A DNA stretch of 39,780 bases, taken from CAMLHP01 sp035712285. Its GTDB lineage: Bacteria > Gemmatimonadota > Gemmatimonadetes > Gemmatimonadales > GWC2-71-9. The notes below the pieces were generated by a model, which had not been told where the DNA came from, did no database searches, and saw only the letters and a program-made list of their open reading frames with translations. The stretch lies in the NCBI GenBank assembly GCA_035712285.1, contig DASTBA010000049.1:1-39780 (forward strand), in the 5' to 3' direction. Position numbers and translations under genes: made by a program. Shown in pieces: positions 1 through 9,187 of the stretch (positions within the stretch are counted from its first letter, which is position 1; every line of letters begins with the position of its first letter).

Positions 1-8
1 GGCCTCGC

Positions 9-1652
9 CTATTGCAGGCCGTACACCAGGATCCGGCTCTGGTCGGCGGCACCGGGCCAGACCGGTGACTTCATGCCGGACGCGACGCCCAGCAGCTGCT
101 GACCGCCCGCGGTGTAGGTCACGATGCCGCCGCCGGTGGACTGACCGGTGTTCGTGTGCCAGAGCACCGCGCCGCTGTCGGCGGAGAAGGCGTAGAGTTC
201 GCCGCCCATGTCCGCGGCAAAGACCAGCCCGCCCGCGGTCGGCGTGACGCCGGCCAGCATCGGGCGCGGCGCCGCGAACTTCCACCGCACGGTGCCGTTC
301 TCCGCGTCGAATGCCGTCAGCCACCCCTTGGCTTCGGTGGGCGGCCCGAAAAGGTCGTCGTTGCCGGCGGCCAGCCAGGACTTGCCCAGCTCCGGCACCG
401 GGCGGTCGGCCGGCTCCAGCAGCACCGTCGCGCACCAGTCCACGGCGCCCACGTACACCGTGTTCAGGTCGGGGCTGTAGGCGGCACCATTCCACTCCGA
501 CCCGCCGGTGATGCCGGGACAGAAGCGCACCTTCTTCGTGCGCGAGAGCGGTACGTCCATGTTGCTGCGCGTGGTGGTCGGCACCTGGTAGACCAGGGGG
601 AGCTGCGCCGCGAGATCCACGGCCTTCGTGGTGTCGCGAGTGACCTTTGAGCGATCCAGGACCGAGAGCAGTCCGTCCTTGTTGGCGGAGAGGCCGAGAA
701 GCTTGCCGGTGCTGGTAGTCACCAGGGCGACCGGACTGTCCACGTCCCAGTCGTGCGCATCCCGCTTCACCAGCTGGTTGTAGCCCAGCATCCTGCCGGT
801 CGCGCCATCGAGCGCGATCACCGAATTGGTGTAGAGGTTGTCACCGGTGCGGCGCTCGATGTCGAAATCGGGTGCCGGGTTTCCCGCCGGCACGTAGAGG
901 ATGTCGTTCATCGCGTCGAAGGTGAGCGAGGTCCAGAGTCCGCCGCCGGAGCGAGGCAGTGCCCGGTTGGTCCAGGTTGCCAAGACCTCCGGGGTTTCGG
1001 GCACCACCTCGAACTTCCACACCACGTGCCCGTCGGCGGCGTCGAGCGCATAGACATGCCCGGTGACGCCCACCTGGTCGCCGCCCGCGTGGCCCACGTA
1101 CACCCTCCCGTCAGCCGCCACTGGCGCCATGGGGATGGAGACTCCCGGCGCCTTCTCGTCAATGACATGGTCCCAGATCACATGGCCGTCGGTGGTGTCC
1201 ATCGCGAGGACATGCGAGTCCGAGGTGCCGCGGAAGAGCCGCCCGTCGAGATACGCGAAGCCGCGGTTCACCGAAAGCGCGCTCGGCGTCTCGCTGTGCC
1301 GCACCTGCTTCCACTTCTCGGCACAGGTGGCGGCGTTGATCGCATACGAGATGGTGTCGGTGGTGAAGTACATCGTGCCGCCGATCACGATGGGGCCGGT
1401 CTGGAGTGACGTGACCTCGGGCAGGGTGTAGCTGCACCGCTGCTGCAGCCGGGCGACGTTGCTGCGGTTGAGGTCCTTGAGCGGGGAGAACCGGTCGCCC
1501 GCGAGGGTACGGTTGAAGGTCAGCCAGTCACCGGGGCTGATTGCCGGTGGGGCGGTCGAGGCGGCGGTCTCGCTCGCCTTTGGCGCGCAGGAAGCAAGCG
1601 TGACGAACGCGGTCGTGGCGGCAGCGGTCAATGCGAATCGAAGGTTCGGCAT
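9..1652 (-). CDS. PQQ-binding-like beta-propeller lipoprotein
   Basis: The product is about 547 residues. It begins with a hydrophobic signal peptide ending in a lipobox (LASC), so it is probably a lipidated envelope protein. The rest shows repeated PQQ-enzyme propeller blades, for example YALDAADGHVVWKFEV and TAFDAENGTVRWKF, as in quinoprotein alcohol dehydrogenases and BamB-like folds. I see no CxxCH haem motif, so any electron acceptor would be a separate protein. Enzymatic activity is uncertain, because many such propellers are scaffolds. I chose the ATG at 1652 over a GTG nine bases upstream because GGGAGG lies about 9 bases before the ATG. It is the last gene of a minus-strand run, 24 bases after the preceding stop. 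Confidence 0.85.
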   Translation of the reverse strand: MPNLRFALTAAATTAFVTLASCAPKASETAASTAPPAISPGDWLTFNRTLAGDRFSPLKDLNRSNVARLQQRCSYTLPEVTSLQTGPIVIGGTMYFTTDTISYAINAATCAEKWKQVRHSETPSALSVNRGFAYLDGRLFRGTSDSHVLAMDTTDGHVIWDHVIDEKAPGVSIPMAPVAADGRVYVGHAGGDQVGVTGHVYALDAADGHVVWKFEVVPETPEVLATWTNRALPRSGGGLWTSLTFDAMNDILYVPAGNPAPDFDIERRTGDNLYTNSVIALDGATGRMLGYNQLVKRDAHDWDVDSPVALVTTSTGKLLGLSANKDGLLSVLDRSKVTRDTTKAVDLAAQLPLVYQVPTTTRSNMDVPLSRTKKVRFCPGITGGSEWNGAAYSPDLNTVYVGAVDWCATVLLEPADRPVPELGKSWLAAGNDDLFGPPTEAKGWLTAFDAENGTVRWKFAAPRPMLAGVTPTAGGLVFAADMGGELYAFSADSGAVLWHTNTGQSTGGGIVTYTAGGQQLLGVASGMKSPVWPGAADQSRILVYGLQ

Positions 1653-1676
1653 GAGACCCACCCTCCCGGAGTGATG

Positions 1677-2489
1677 TCACATCCTGAAGGCGTCGTTCAG
1701 CACGGCGCCGGGCGTGGCCTTCGCGAGCTGTGCAAATGTGCCCTGTTCGGCGATTTCGTGCGCGGCGGCGAGGAAGCCGGCCCAGGCGGCGCGGGCGAGC
1801 GCGCCACCCACGCTGATGCGGCGGACGCCCAGGCTCGCGAGCTGGGCCACCGTGGCAAAGTCTGACGACATGAGCACGTTCACCGGCCGGGGTGCCACCG
1901 CCTTGACCACTGCCTCGATGGACGGCAGATCGCGGAGCCCCGGTGCATAGAGGCATTCGGCCCCGGCCTCGGCATAGGCCTGGAGCCGGCGGATGGTCTC
2001 GTCGAGGTCGGGCCGTCCCGCGATGAACCCTTCCGATCGGCCGACGAGGAGCACGCCGGTTCCACTCGCATCAATAGCCTTGCGGGCAGCGCGAATCCGT
2101 GCGACGGCCAGGTCAAGGCCGAAGAGCGGCTGGTCCGGATTACCGGTCGAATCCTCGATCGAGAGACCGGCCACACCGGTTTCGGCGGCACGCTTCACGT
2201 TGGCGGCCACCTGGTCCGGTTCCACGGCGAAGCCACCCTCGAAATCGGCATTGACGGGCACCCGGACCGCTGCCGCCATGCTCGTGAGGTGTTCCAGTAC
2301 CGTCTCGAGCGGGACGTGGTTGTCCGCCATGCCCCGGGACCAGGCGAATCCCGAACTTGTCGTGGCAAGTGCGGGGAAACCCAGCTGCTCCAGCAGCTTC
2401 GCGCTGCCCATGTCCCACGGATTCGGGATCACGAAGCAGCCCGACTCATGCAACTGCCGGAAGCGCGCGATCCGCTCGTCCCGCTTCAC
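1677..2489 (-). CDS. Isocitrate lyase/PEP mutase family protein
   Basis: This is a 270-residue TIM-barrel protein of the isocitrate lyase/phosphoenolpyruvate mutase superfamily. Visible family features are the N-terminal FVIPNPWDMGSAKLLEQLGF segment, a metal-binding acidic loop NADFEGGFA, SIEDSTG, and the ARxxG-like segment VGRSEGF. The KKCGH catalytic motif of true isocitrate lyase is absent, as is usual in the short 'phosphonomutase' subgroup, whose C-C or P-C bond substrates are mostly unknown. It starts at an ATG overlapping the stop of the upstream O-methyltransferase by 4 bases, so the two are probably translationally coupled. The exact reaction cannot be read from the sequence. Confidence 0.9.
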   Translation of the reverse strand: MKRDERIARFRQLHESGCFVIPNPWDMGSAKLLEQLGFPALATTSSGFAWSRGMADNHVPLETVLEHLTSMAAAVRVPVNADFEGGFAVEPDQVAANVKRAAETGVAGLSIEDSTGNPDQPLFGLDLAVARIRAARKAIDASGTGVLLVGRSEGFIAGRPDLDETIRRLQAYAEAGAECLYAPGLRDLPSIEAVVKAVAPRPVNVLMSSDFATVAQLASLGVRRISVGGALARAAWAGFLAAAHEIAEQGTFAQLAKATPGAVLNDAFRM

Positions 2490-3148
2490 TGCACCACGAT
2501 CATCGCGAAGCCGTCGTAGCCCTTGCTGCCGACGGTCTGCATCACCGTCGCCGAGAGCTGCGGATGGGCGGCAACCAGTTCATTGAAGCGTCGCACGCCC
2601 TGGACATCGGGGTCGCTGCTGGATGCGTCGGTCACCTTGCCGTCCCGCACGATGTTGTCGGCAATGATGACGCTGCCGGGGCGGGTCAGTGGCAGCACCA
2701 GCTCCAGATATTCCGGATAGCCGCCCTTGTCCGCATCAATGAAGACCAGGTCGAAGGCCGCTTCCCGCTCGGCGGCCATCCTGCGGAGACTCTCCGCCGC
2801 CGGCCCCACCCGGACTTGTACGACTTCCGAGAGGCCGGCCCGCGCCACATTCGCGGCTGCCACGACGGCGTGCTTCGGATTGAGTTCGAGCGTCACGAGC
2901 TGCCCGCCCGGCGCGATGCCGCGAGCCAGCCAGATGGTGCTGTAGCCGCCCAGGGTGCCGATCTCCAGCACCCGCCGGGCGCGCATGGCGCGGGCGAGGA
3001 GCATGAGGAACTTGCCCTGCGGTGCCGACACGGCGATGGCCGGCAGGCCGGCTTCATCGCTGGACGCCAGCGCGTGGGCCAGGGCCCCATCGGGCCTCAC
3101 CAGAAGGTCGTTCAGGTACGCATCCACCGCGGTCCACTGGTCGCGCAT
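2486..3148 (-). CDS. SAM-dependent O-methyltransferase (family 3)
   Basis: The 220-residue product matches the cation-dependent O-methyltransferase family (catechol/caffeoyl-CoA OMT type). The SAM-binding motif is VLEIGTLGGYSTIWLA. The metal-binding block is DLVFIDADKGGYPEYLEL, followed by GSVIIADNIV. The length is normal for a bacterial family-3 enzyme and no signal peptide is present, so it is cytoplasmic. The likely reaction is methyl transfer to a hydroxyl of a small catechol-like substrate; the substrate is not determinable. The stop overlaps the next gene's start by ATGA, and the GDCCVxC gene ends 9 bases upstream of its start. Confidence 0.92.
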   Translation of the reverse strand: MRDQWTAVDAYLNDLLVRPDGALAHALASSDEAGLPAIAVSAPQGKFLMLLARAMRARRVLEIGTLGGYSTIWLARGIAPGGQLVTLELNPKHAVVAAANVARAGLSEVVQVRVGPAAESLRRMAAEREAAFDLVFIDADKGGYPEYLELVLPLTRPGSVIIADNIVRDGKVTDASSSDPDVQGVRRFNELVAAHPQLSATVMQTVGSKGYDGFAMIVVQ

Positions 3149-3157
3149 CGGTCCCTC

Positions 3158-3349
3158 TCAGAGCTCCACTGCGCGAAGGTTGCAGTCGCGGTCACTATGG
3201 CTGCAGAAGACGCAGCACTGCCCCGGTTCGGGGCGCACGACGTGCTGGCAGGCCGGGCAGGTCCAGCGGATGACGCAGGCATCGTCGGGGATGGTCTCTT
3301 CCCGCTGTTCGCCGCAGGCGGGGCAGGTGATGCGGCCGGTATGTTTCAT
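3158..3349 (-). CDS. GDCCVxC-type small zinc-ribbon protein
   Basis: This is a small protein of 63 residues from the ATG at 3349. A TTG 27 bases upstream would give 72 residues. It carries two CPxC knuckles (ITCPACG and WTCPACQ) and then the block PGQCCVFCSHSD, which matches the GDCCVxC domain of tiny bacterial proteins. The pattern suggests a zinc ribbon or a metal/redox site; the biological role of the family is unknown. No clear ribosome binding site precedes the ATG, so the start is not certain. It sits between the esterase and methyltransferase genes in the same direction. Confidence 0.75.
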   Translation of the reverse strand: MKHTGRITCPACGEQREETIPDDACVIRWTCPACQHVVRPEPGQCCVFCSHSDRDCNLRAVEL

Positions 3350-3379
3350 GACAAAAGATACTGCCAGGCGGGGCAACGG

Positions 3380-4195
3380 CTACCTGCCGAGCACCTCCGC
3401 CAGCGCCGTCGGGCCCAGTGCCCGGAAGATGGTGCCGTGCTCGAGGTCGGGCCTCGGTGTGTAACGAAAGCGCAGGCCGTGCAGGCGGCGGGCGGTGATC
3501 AGCCGGGCCACGGCGGCGGTGTTGTCCGCGATCCCTTCCTCGTTGGCGGCCGCGAGGAAGAGCCGTTCCGGCGCCTTCCGCATCGCGGCAAGCCGTGCTT
3601 CCGCCGCCTGGACCAGCGCCGAGCTGTTCCACCAGAGACTCGGGCTCAGGGCGATGTAGCGCCGGAAAAGCAACGGCTCCTCGAGAAATGTCTCCATGAT
3701 GAACAGGCCGGCGAGCGATTCCCCCACGACGGCGGTCTCGCCGGAGGTACGGTAGCGCCTTCGGACTTCCGGCATGAGCTCGTCCCGGATGAAGGCACGG
3801 AACGCCGCCGAACCGCCGACATGTGGTGCGATGGCGCTGTCGCTTGCCACCGTGGTGGGTCCGGTCAGGTCCCGGCGCCGCTCCGTGTTCGGGATGCCGA
3901 CCACGATCACCGGCGGAATCTTCCCCAGCGCCGCGAGCGAGTCCACCGTGTTGACGACGTGCGGGAAATCCTCGTCCAGCCCGCCATCCGGCATGTAGAG
4001 CACGGGATAGCGGTGGCGGGTCGTGGTGTAATCGGCGGGCACGTGCACGTTGACGGGACGGGACTCGCCGAGCGCGGTGGACGCGATGGTGAACGTCGCA
4101 TGGGCAGGGATGGCGTCGGCCGGCGCGGGCGCCCCGGATGCGCTCTGCGCGTGGAGCGCCGCCACCGGGAGCAGCGCGAGAAGCAGGGACCTCAT
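3380..4195 (-). CDS. Secreted alpha/beta-hydrolase, putative esterase (esterase D/BesA-like)
   Basis: The 271-residue product has an N-terminal signal peptide (MRSLLLALLPVAALHAQ). A PF00756-type putative esterase domain follows: RPVNVHVPADY near the start, the YPVLYMPDGG segment, the nucleophile elbow GESLAG, and a probable catalytic histidine in DLEHGTIF near the C-terminus. The family includes esterase D, BesA/Fes-like siderophore esterases and antigen 85. The substrate here is unknown, but export to the periplasm or outside is likely. The ATG at 4195 overlaps the stop of the carbonic anhydrase gene by 4 bases, indicating co-translation. Confidence 0.88.
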   Translation of the reverse strand: MRSLLLALLPVAALHAQSASGAPAPADAIPAHATFTIASTALGESRPVNVHVPADYTTTRHRYPVLYMPDGGLDEDFPHVVNTVDSLAALGKIPPVIVVGIPNTERRRDLTGPTTVASDSAIAPHVGGSAAFRAFIRDELMPEVRRRYRTSGETAVVGESLAGLFIMETFLEEPLLFRRYIALSPSLWWNSSALVQAAEARLAAMRKAPERLFLAAANEEGIADNTAAVARLITARRLHGLRFRYTPRPDLEHGTIFRALGPTALAEVLGR

Positions 4196-4812
4196 GGCAC
4201 GCCGTCGAAGAAGTCCACCTCGCCGGTGTCGAGCCGGTACTCCGCGCCCACCACCATCAGGCCATCCGTGGCAATCAGGCGCTCGAGGATGGCCGACGCA
4301 TGGCGCAGATGGCCGGTGGAGACGCGGACGTTGGCCCGCACCGCGTGCTCGACGAGCGCGGCTTCGTCCTTCGCGAGGTCGGTGTGCAGCAATCCCTCAA
4401 CCGACGGCCGTACCCGGTCCACGATCGAGCGGAGGTTCGGGGACTGGGTGGACGCCGGCCGCCGCAGCTCCTCCAGCGTCGCCGTGACCGCGCCGCATTC
4501 GGAGTGGCCCATCACCACCACGAGGCGGGTGCCGAAAGCGGCGGCGGCGAATTCCACGCTGCCCACCTGCGAGGGGGCCACGATGTTGCCGGCCACCCGG
4601 ATGACGAAGAGGTCGCCCAGGCCCTGGTCAAAGACGATCTCGGCGGGGACCCGCGCGTCGGAGCAGCCGAGGATGATGGCGACGGGATCCTGGATCTTGG
4701 TGAGTGCGGCCCGGTTGGTCTGGCCGAGACTGACATCGGCGCCCTTCATGCAGGAGACGAAGCGGCGGTTGCCGTCCTGGAGTCGCTGCAGAGCCTCACG
4801 CGCGGGAATCAT
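4192..4812 (-). CDS. Beta-class carbonic anhydrase
   Basis: This is a 206-residue beta-carbonic anhydrase, interconverting CO2 and bicarbonate. Zinc ligands and the catalytic dyad are visible: C50-SDAR (D52, R54) and H103-SEC (C106) in MGHSECGAV. The VAGN motif follows the first block. The length is normal and there is no signal peptide, so it is cytoplasmic. It lies in a run of small genes, with a 4-base overlap into the downstream esterase gene and 19 bases from the unknown gene upstream. A formate dehydrogenase operon a few kb away also handles CO2/formate, but there is no direct evidence of a link. Confidence 0.95.
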   Translation of the reverse strand: MIPAREALQRLQDGNRRFVSCMKGADVSLGQTNRAALTKIQDPVAIILGCSDARVPAEIVFDQGLGDLFVIRVAGNIVAPSQVGSVEFAAAAFGTRLVVVMGHSECGAVTATLEELRRPASTQSPNLRSIVDRVRPSVEGLLHTDLAKDEAALVEHAVRANVRVSTGHLRHASAILERLIATDGLMVVGAEYRLDTGEVDFFDGVP

Positions 4813-4831
4813 TGCCCATCCGGTGTGAAAG

Positions 4832-5392
4832 TCAGGAACGGATCGCGAACTTCTCCTTCAGCACCCAGACCTTGAGCGCGAAGAAGATCCGGATCATGGT
4901 GGCATGGTCCTTCTCCTGCACCAGGAGCACCAATGCCTTGCCGTCGGTGCCGAGGGTGCGCTTCACGTTTTCCTTGATCCGCATGCGCCCGTGGAGCTGG
5001 TCGAACCAGGAGGGCAGTGCCGCCTTCTGGTCGGCACGGACGATGGCGCGACTCCGCTCGCCGGTGGCATCGGCGATGGCCACCTGGCAGTAACGCTGCC
5101 CCCGCGCGGCGCCCAGCGTGGCGCGCATGAAGGTGATCGAGCGGTCCGGCAATTCCGCCCACACCTTGAGGCCCGGCGTGGTCCGGGGCCGCACCTCGAT
5201 CCGCTCCGACGCGCGGTCGGGCAGCCGCACGATGAACTCCCACTGGTTGGCCGAGGCGAAGTTGCCGTCGGTCACGCGGAAGGCCTGTTCCGTGCCACGC
5301 TGGGCCGTGCCCCCGAAGGTCCAGGTGGCGGGGCGGGACTCCAGCGGCTCGACGCTGACGCGCTCGATGCGGTACTTCATTCGCCGTGGCAC
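4832..5392 (-). CDS. Unknown protein, GTG start
   Basis: I do not recognise this protein of about 186 residues. It is rich in arginine, tryptophan and beta-type stretches, lacks a signal peptide from the chosen start, and has a C-terminal segment HATMIRIFFALKVWVLKE that could be an amphipathic helix. I chose the GTG at 5392 because GGGAGG lies 6 bases upstream. An ATG 12 bases further in is the alternative. The frame also extends upstream into the neighbouring glycosidase gene, which is implausible. It is the first gene of the minus-strand run and is divergent from the GH3 gene across a gap of about 79 bases. Confidence 0.6.
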   Translation of the reverse strand: MPRRMKYRIERVSVEPLESRPATWTFGGTAQRGTEQAFRVTDGNFASANQWEFIVRLPDRASERIEVRPRTTPGLKVWAELPDRSITFMRATLGAARGQRYCQVAIADATGERSRAIVRADQKAALPSWFDQLHGRMRIKENVKRTLGTDGKALVLLVQEKDHATMIRIFFALKVWVLKEKFAIRS

Positions 5393-5471
5393 GAGGTACC
5401 TCCCGGATCGGGTTGCCGGTGCGGATGCGGGCACTCCTCGACAGCGGAACGGTGGTACTGTAAATAGCCCC

Positions 5472-8093
5472 ATGCCGACGAAAATGAAAACCATCCACGC
5501 GCTGCTGGTGCTGGCGTCCGGGCTCCCGGTCCGGACGGCGACGGCCCAGGCTGCGCCGCCCTACCGCGACGCGACCCGCCCGGTCGACACCCGGGTCCAG
5601 GACCTGCTCGCCCGGATGACGCCGGCCGAGAAGTTCTGGCAGCTCTACATGTCGCCCGGCAACCTGGATGACCCCTCGCACGACTACTCGCACGGGAGCT
5701 TCGGCCTGCAGGTGGACGCGCCGCGCGATTCCGGTGCAGCGGCGGACGCCCGGCGGATCAATGCAATCCAGCATTACTTCACGGACCAGACCCGGCTCGG
5801 CATTCCCGTGATTCCATTCGATGAGGCGGTGCACGGACTGGTGCGGCCGGGCGCCACCAGCTTCCCGGCGGCCATCGCGCTCGCCGCATCGTGGGATACT
5901 GCCCTCATGGGCCGGGTGGCCGGCGCCATTGCGGACGAGACCCGGCGGCGCGGCATCCGTCAGGTGCTCTCACCGGTGGTCAATCTTGCGACGGATGTCC
6001 GCTGGGGCCGGGTGGAGGAGACCTACGGCGAGGATCCATTCCTGGCGTCGGCGATGGCGGCGCCATTTGCCGATGCGTTCGAGCGGCGGGGCGTGATCGC
6101 GACGCCGAAGCATTTCGTGGCGAACGTGGGCGCCGGGGGACGGGACAGCTATCCGGTCGGTGTCGATCGTGGGACCCTCGAGGACTTTCTCTTCCCGCCC
6201 TTCCGTGCCGCGATCGAACGGGGGCACGCGCAGTCGGTGATGACGGCGTACAACTCGGTCAACGGGATGCCGGCCACCCAGAACCGCTGGCTGCTCACCG
6301 ATGTCCTCAGGCATGCGTGGGGGTTCGAGGGGTTCGTGATCTCGGACGCCGCTGCCACCGGCGGCGCGGTAGTCCTGCACCACACCGAGCCTGATACCCC
6401 CACTGCTGCGCGCGATGCCTGGAATGCCGGGCTGGACGTGGTGTTCCAGTCCTCGTGGGAGCAGCACCGTCCCTACTGGCGCGCGGTGGAACAGGGCATG
6501 GTCCCGCCCTCGGTCCTGGACTCCGCCGTCGCACGGGTGCTGCGCGCCAAGTTCGCGATCGGACTCTTCGATCATCCGTTCGTGAATCCGGACAGCGCCG
6601 CCGCAGGACGGGACGAGCATCGGCAACTCGCGCGCGAAGCAGCGCGGGAAGGTCTCGTGCTGCTCCGCAACGAGCATGCGCTGCTTCCTCTTCGCCCGGC
6701 GCTCGGCCGCATCGCCGTGATCGGTGCCGATGCCGTGGAGGCACGCACCGGCGGCTACAGCCAGTCCGGTGGGGAGCGGGTCTCACTGCTCGACGGCATC
6801 CGCGCGGCAGTCTCACCGGGAACATCGGTCCGCTTCGCGCGCGGACCGGGGCGCACGTCCGACTCACTGGTCGCCGTGCCTTCCAGCGCGCTGGCCCACG
6901 CCGGCGGAGCTGGCCTCCGGGCGGCGTACTTCACGGGCATCGACCTCGCGGGAAAGCCTGCGGTCGTGCGCACCGACAGCGTGGTGAATTTCGGCTGGAC
7001 GCTCGACGCCCCTGCTCCGGAGCTTCCGTATGGCTGGTACGCCGTGCGCTGGACCGGCACGCTCACCACGCCGCCGGGTCATGGCGCGGTGACGCTGCTC
7101 GGTGTCGAGGGGGACGACGGCTACCGGCTCTGGCTCGACGGGCGCCTCCTGATCGACAACTGGAAGAAGATCAGCTACCGGACCGCGCTGGCGGGCGTGC
7201 ATCTCGAGCCCGGCAGCCGGCACGACCTCCGACTGGAGTTCTTCGAGGGGCGGGGACGGGCGCGGATCAGGCTGGTCTGGAATGCCGGCGTGGCGAATCG
7301 CTGGCGGGAGTCCGTGGACAGCGCCGTCGCCATCGCGCGCGGGGCGGATGTCGCGATCATCGCCGCCGGCATCGAGGAAGGGGAGTTCCGGGACCGCGCG
7401 ATCCTGTCGTTGCCGGGACATCAGGAGGAGCTTGTCCGCCAGGTCGCCGCCACCGGCACGCCGGTGGTGGTGGTACTGATCGGCGGCAGCGCGATCGTGA
7501 TGGAGCGATGGCTCGCCGATGCCGGCGCCGTGGTGGATGCGTGGTATCCCGGCGAGGAAGGCGGCCACGCGATCGCTGACGTGCTCTTCGGCGCGGCGGA
7601 TCCGGGGGGACGGCTCCCGGTCACCTTCCCGATCTCGGAGGGCCAGCTGCCGCTGGCGTACGACCACCTGCCCACCGGCCGTGGCGATGACTACGTGGAT
7701 GAAACGGGCGAGCCCCGCTTTCCGTTCGGCTTCGGCCTGAGCTACACCACCTTTGCCTACTCCGCGCTGCAGGTCGTGCCGGACACGATCGGGCCGGATG
7801 GCTCCGTGCAGGTCGCCTGCCGGGTGAGCAATACCGGCACAAGGCCCGGCGACGAGGTGGTGCAGCTGTATGTCCACGACGAACTCGCGAGCGTGGCGCG
7901 GCCGGTGATGCAGCTGGCCGGCTTCACGCGCATCCGGCTGGCACCGGGCGAGACGAAGGTGGTGTCCTTCCGCCTCGATCCGTCGCAACTCGCGCCGCCG
8001 GGTGCGCCAGCGCCCGAGCCCGGCGGGTTTCGGGTGATGGTCGGTGCGTCATCGCGCGACATCCGCCTCTCCGGCCACCTGGAGGTGCGCTAG
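5472..8093 (+). CDS. Secreted glycoside hydrolase family 3 (beta-glucosidase/xylosidase-like) with PA14 insert
   Basis: The 873-residue product has a signal peptide ending near TATAQA. The GH3 N-terminal barrel spans about residues 40-340, with PVVNLATDVRWGRVEETYGE, TPKHF (residues 212-216) and the nucleophile Asp292 in GFVISDAA. The GH3 C-terminal sandwich runs from about 390 to 760 and is interrupted at about 478-600 by a PA14 domain (VEGDDGYRLWLDGRLLIDNW), which in characterised enzymes shapes substrate specificity. A fibronectin-III-like domain closes the protein (about 770-870). It probably hydrolyses terminal beta-glucosyl or related residues in the periplasm or outside. The ATG at 5472 lies close to a weak AT-rich TACTGTAAAT element, so a leaderless or very short leader is possible. 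Confidence 0.92.
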   Translation: MPTKMKTIHALLVLASGLPVRTATAQAAPPYRDATRPVDTRVQDLLARMTPAEKFWQLYMSPGNLDDPSHDYSHGSFGLQVDAPRDSGAAADARRINAIQHYFTDQTRLGIPVIPFDEAVHGLVRPGATSFPAAIALAASWDTALMGRVAGAIADETRRRGIRQVLSPVVNLATDVRWGRVEETYGEDPFLASAMAAPFADAFERRGVIATPKHFVANVGAGGRDSYPVGVDRGTLEDFLFPPFRAAIERGHAQSVMTAYNSVNGMPATQNRWLLTDVLRHAWGFEGFVISDAAATGGAVVLHHTEPDTPTAARDAWNAGLDVVFQSSWEQHRPYWRAVEQGMVPPSVLDSAVARVLRAKFAIGLFDHPFVNPDSAAAGRDEHRQLAREAAREGLVLLRNEHALLPLRPALGRIAVIGADAVEARTGGYSQSGGERVSLLDGIRAAVSPGTSVRFARGPGRTSDSLVAVPSSALAHAGGAGLRAAYFTGIDLAGKPAVVRTDSVVNFGWTLDAPAPELPYGWYAVRWTGTLTTPPGHGAVTLLGVEGDDGYRLWLDGRLLIDNWKKISYRTALAGVHLEPGSRHDLRLEFFEGRGRARIRLVWNAGVANRWRESVDSAVAIARGADVAIIAAGIEEGEFRDRAILSLPGHQEELVRQVAATGTPVVVVLIGGSAIVMERWLADAGAVVDAWYPGEEGGHAIADVLFGAADPGGRLPVTFPISEGQLPLAYDHLPTGRGDDYVDETGEPRFPFGFGLSYTTFAYSALQVVPDTIGPDGSVQVACRVSNTGTRPGDEVVQLYVHDELASVARPVMQLAGFTRIRLAPGETKVVSFRLDPSQLAPPGAPAPEPGGFRVMVGASSRDIRLSGHLEVR

Positions 8094-8308
8094 GGATTCT
8101 GCGCGATGGAGTCTTCCCGCGCCCGTCGCGCATCGGCGGAATCGGACGCGCGGAGGGCGCCCTTCACGCCCTGGGCCCCCGGCAGCTTCGATTCGCCGAT
8201 GGCGCTGTCGCGCTGGCGCTCGGTGAGGGTGTTCGCGGCCTTCGGCTTCTCCGCGTGCGAGCAGCCGGCCAGCAGCAGCAACAGGACTCCAGTCACGGGC
8301 ATTCGCAT
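8090..8308 (-). CDS. Small lipoprotein of unknown function
   Basis: The 72-residue product has a signal peptide and lipobox (LLLLLAGC). A charged, Ala/Arg/Asp-rich mature part of about 57 residues follows (TLTERQRDSAIGESKLPG), with no domain I recognise. It is convergent with the GH3 gene and their stop codons overlap by 4 bases. It lies directly after fdhD in the same direction, 15 bases from the fdhD stop, so it may ride on the formate dehydrogenase transcript. The function is unknown. Confidence 0.65.
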   Translation of the reverse strand: MRMPVTGVLLLLLAGCSHAEKPKAANTLTERQRDSAIGESKLPGAQGVKGALRASDSADARRAREDSIAQNP

Positions 8309-8323
8309 CGTCAGCGCTCCAGT

Positions 8324-9187
8324 TCAGCCAAGCCTCTCCCCATTCGCATACACGTTCGCCGATGTTCCCCGGAGCAGCGCCACGAGGGTGAGCCCGCTCG
8401 CCTCCGCCAGGCCGATCGCGAGCCCCGTGGGCCGCGACACCGCCGCGAGCAGCCGGATCCCCACCGCAACGCACTTCTGCACCAGTTCGTAGCTCGCGCG
8501 GCTGGTGATGACCATGAAGCCGTCATCGAACGGCCGCCCCTCGCGCGCCAGCGCGCCGATCACCTTGTCGAGCGCATTGTGGCGCCCGACGTCCTCGCGC
8601 ACCACCTGCGGCATTCCGTCCGCGCCGGTCCAGGCCGCGGCATGCAGTGCGCCGGTCTGCCGGTTCCAGGTCTGGTACTTCGGCAATTCGCGCTCTGCGC
8701 GCCACAGCGATTCGATCGCGATGGCGGGGCCCGATGGCACCGGCGGCAGTTCCCGCAGCGCCTGCTGGATGGTCTCGACCCCGCAGAGGCCGCAGCCCGC
8801 CCGGCCGATGAGCGCGCGGCCCCGTTCGACCAGCTGCTCCGCCGCCGCATCAGGGATGGTGACGGTAACCTCGATACCCTGCGCATGCCGGCTCACCGCC
8901 AGGCCGGTGATGTCACCTGCCCCTGCCACGATCCCCTCGGTGAGCGTGAACCCCACGGCGAAATCCTCGAGGTCCGCCGGCGTCGTCATCATCACCGCGT
9001 GGGGTCGGCCATTGTACACCAGGGCCACCGGCACTTCCTCCGCCACCGGTGCCGCTCCATCGCTCGCCGCACCGGCGTCGAGCCGCACGAACGCACGCTC
9101 CCGCACCGGCTCGGCATAGCCGACGCCGAGCAGGGGATGTCCGGAACGCAAGGAAGGCGGAAGGCCGGAAGGGTCAGGTGCCGGCAT
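8324..9187 (-). CDS. fdhD: Formate dehydrogenase accessory sulfurtransferase FdhD
   Basis: The 287-residue FdhD/NarQ-family protein carries sulfur from a cysteine desulfurase to the Mo/W-bis-MGD cofactor of formate dehydrogenase, a step needed for activity. The mobile-loop cysteine pair is visible as GCGLCG (C132, C135). Other family blocks are EVPVALVYNG, DLEDFAVGFTLTEGI, REDVGRHNALDKVIG and SRASYELVQK. The ATG at 9187 overlaps the 3' end of the iron-sulfur subunit gene by 14 bases, with GGAAGAG upstream. It sits at the end of the fdh operon, exactly where its client enzyme is encoded. Confidence 0.95.
   Translation of the reverse strand: MPAPDPSGLPPSLRSGHPLLGVGYAEPVRERAFVRLDAGAASDGAAPVAEEVPVALVYNGRPHAVMMTTPADLEDFAVGFTLTEGIVAGAGDITGLAVSRHAQGIEVTVTIPDAAAEQLVERGRALIGRAGCGLCGVETIQQALRELPPVPSGPAIAIESLWRAERELPKYQTWNRQTGALHAAAWTGADGMPQVVREDVGRHNALDKVIGALAREGRPFDDGFMVITSRASYELVQKCVAVGIRLLAAVSRPTGLAIGLAEASGLTLVALLRGTSANVYANGERLG

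Noticed and set aside
2357..4828. An 823-codon plus-strand open frame opposite the methyltransferase, esterase and carbonic anhydrase genes
   Set aside because: The minus-strand genes have catalytic motifs and overlapping starts/stops. The plus-strand translation has none.
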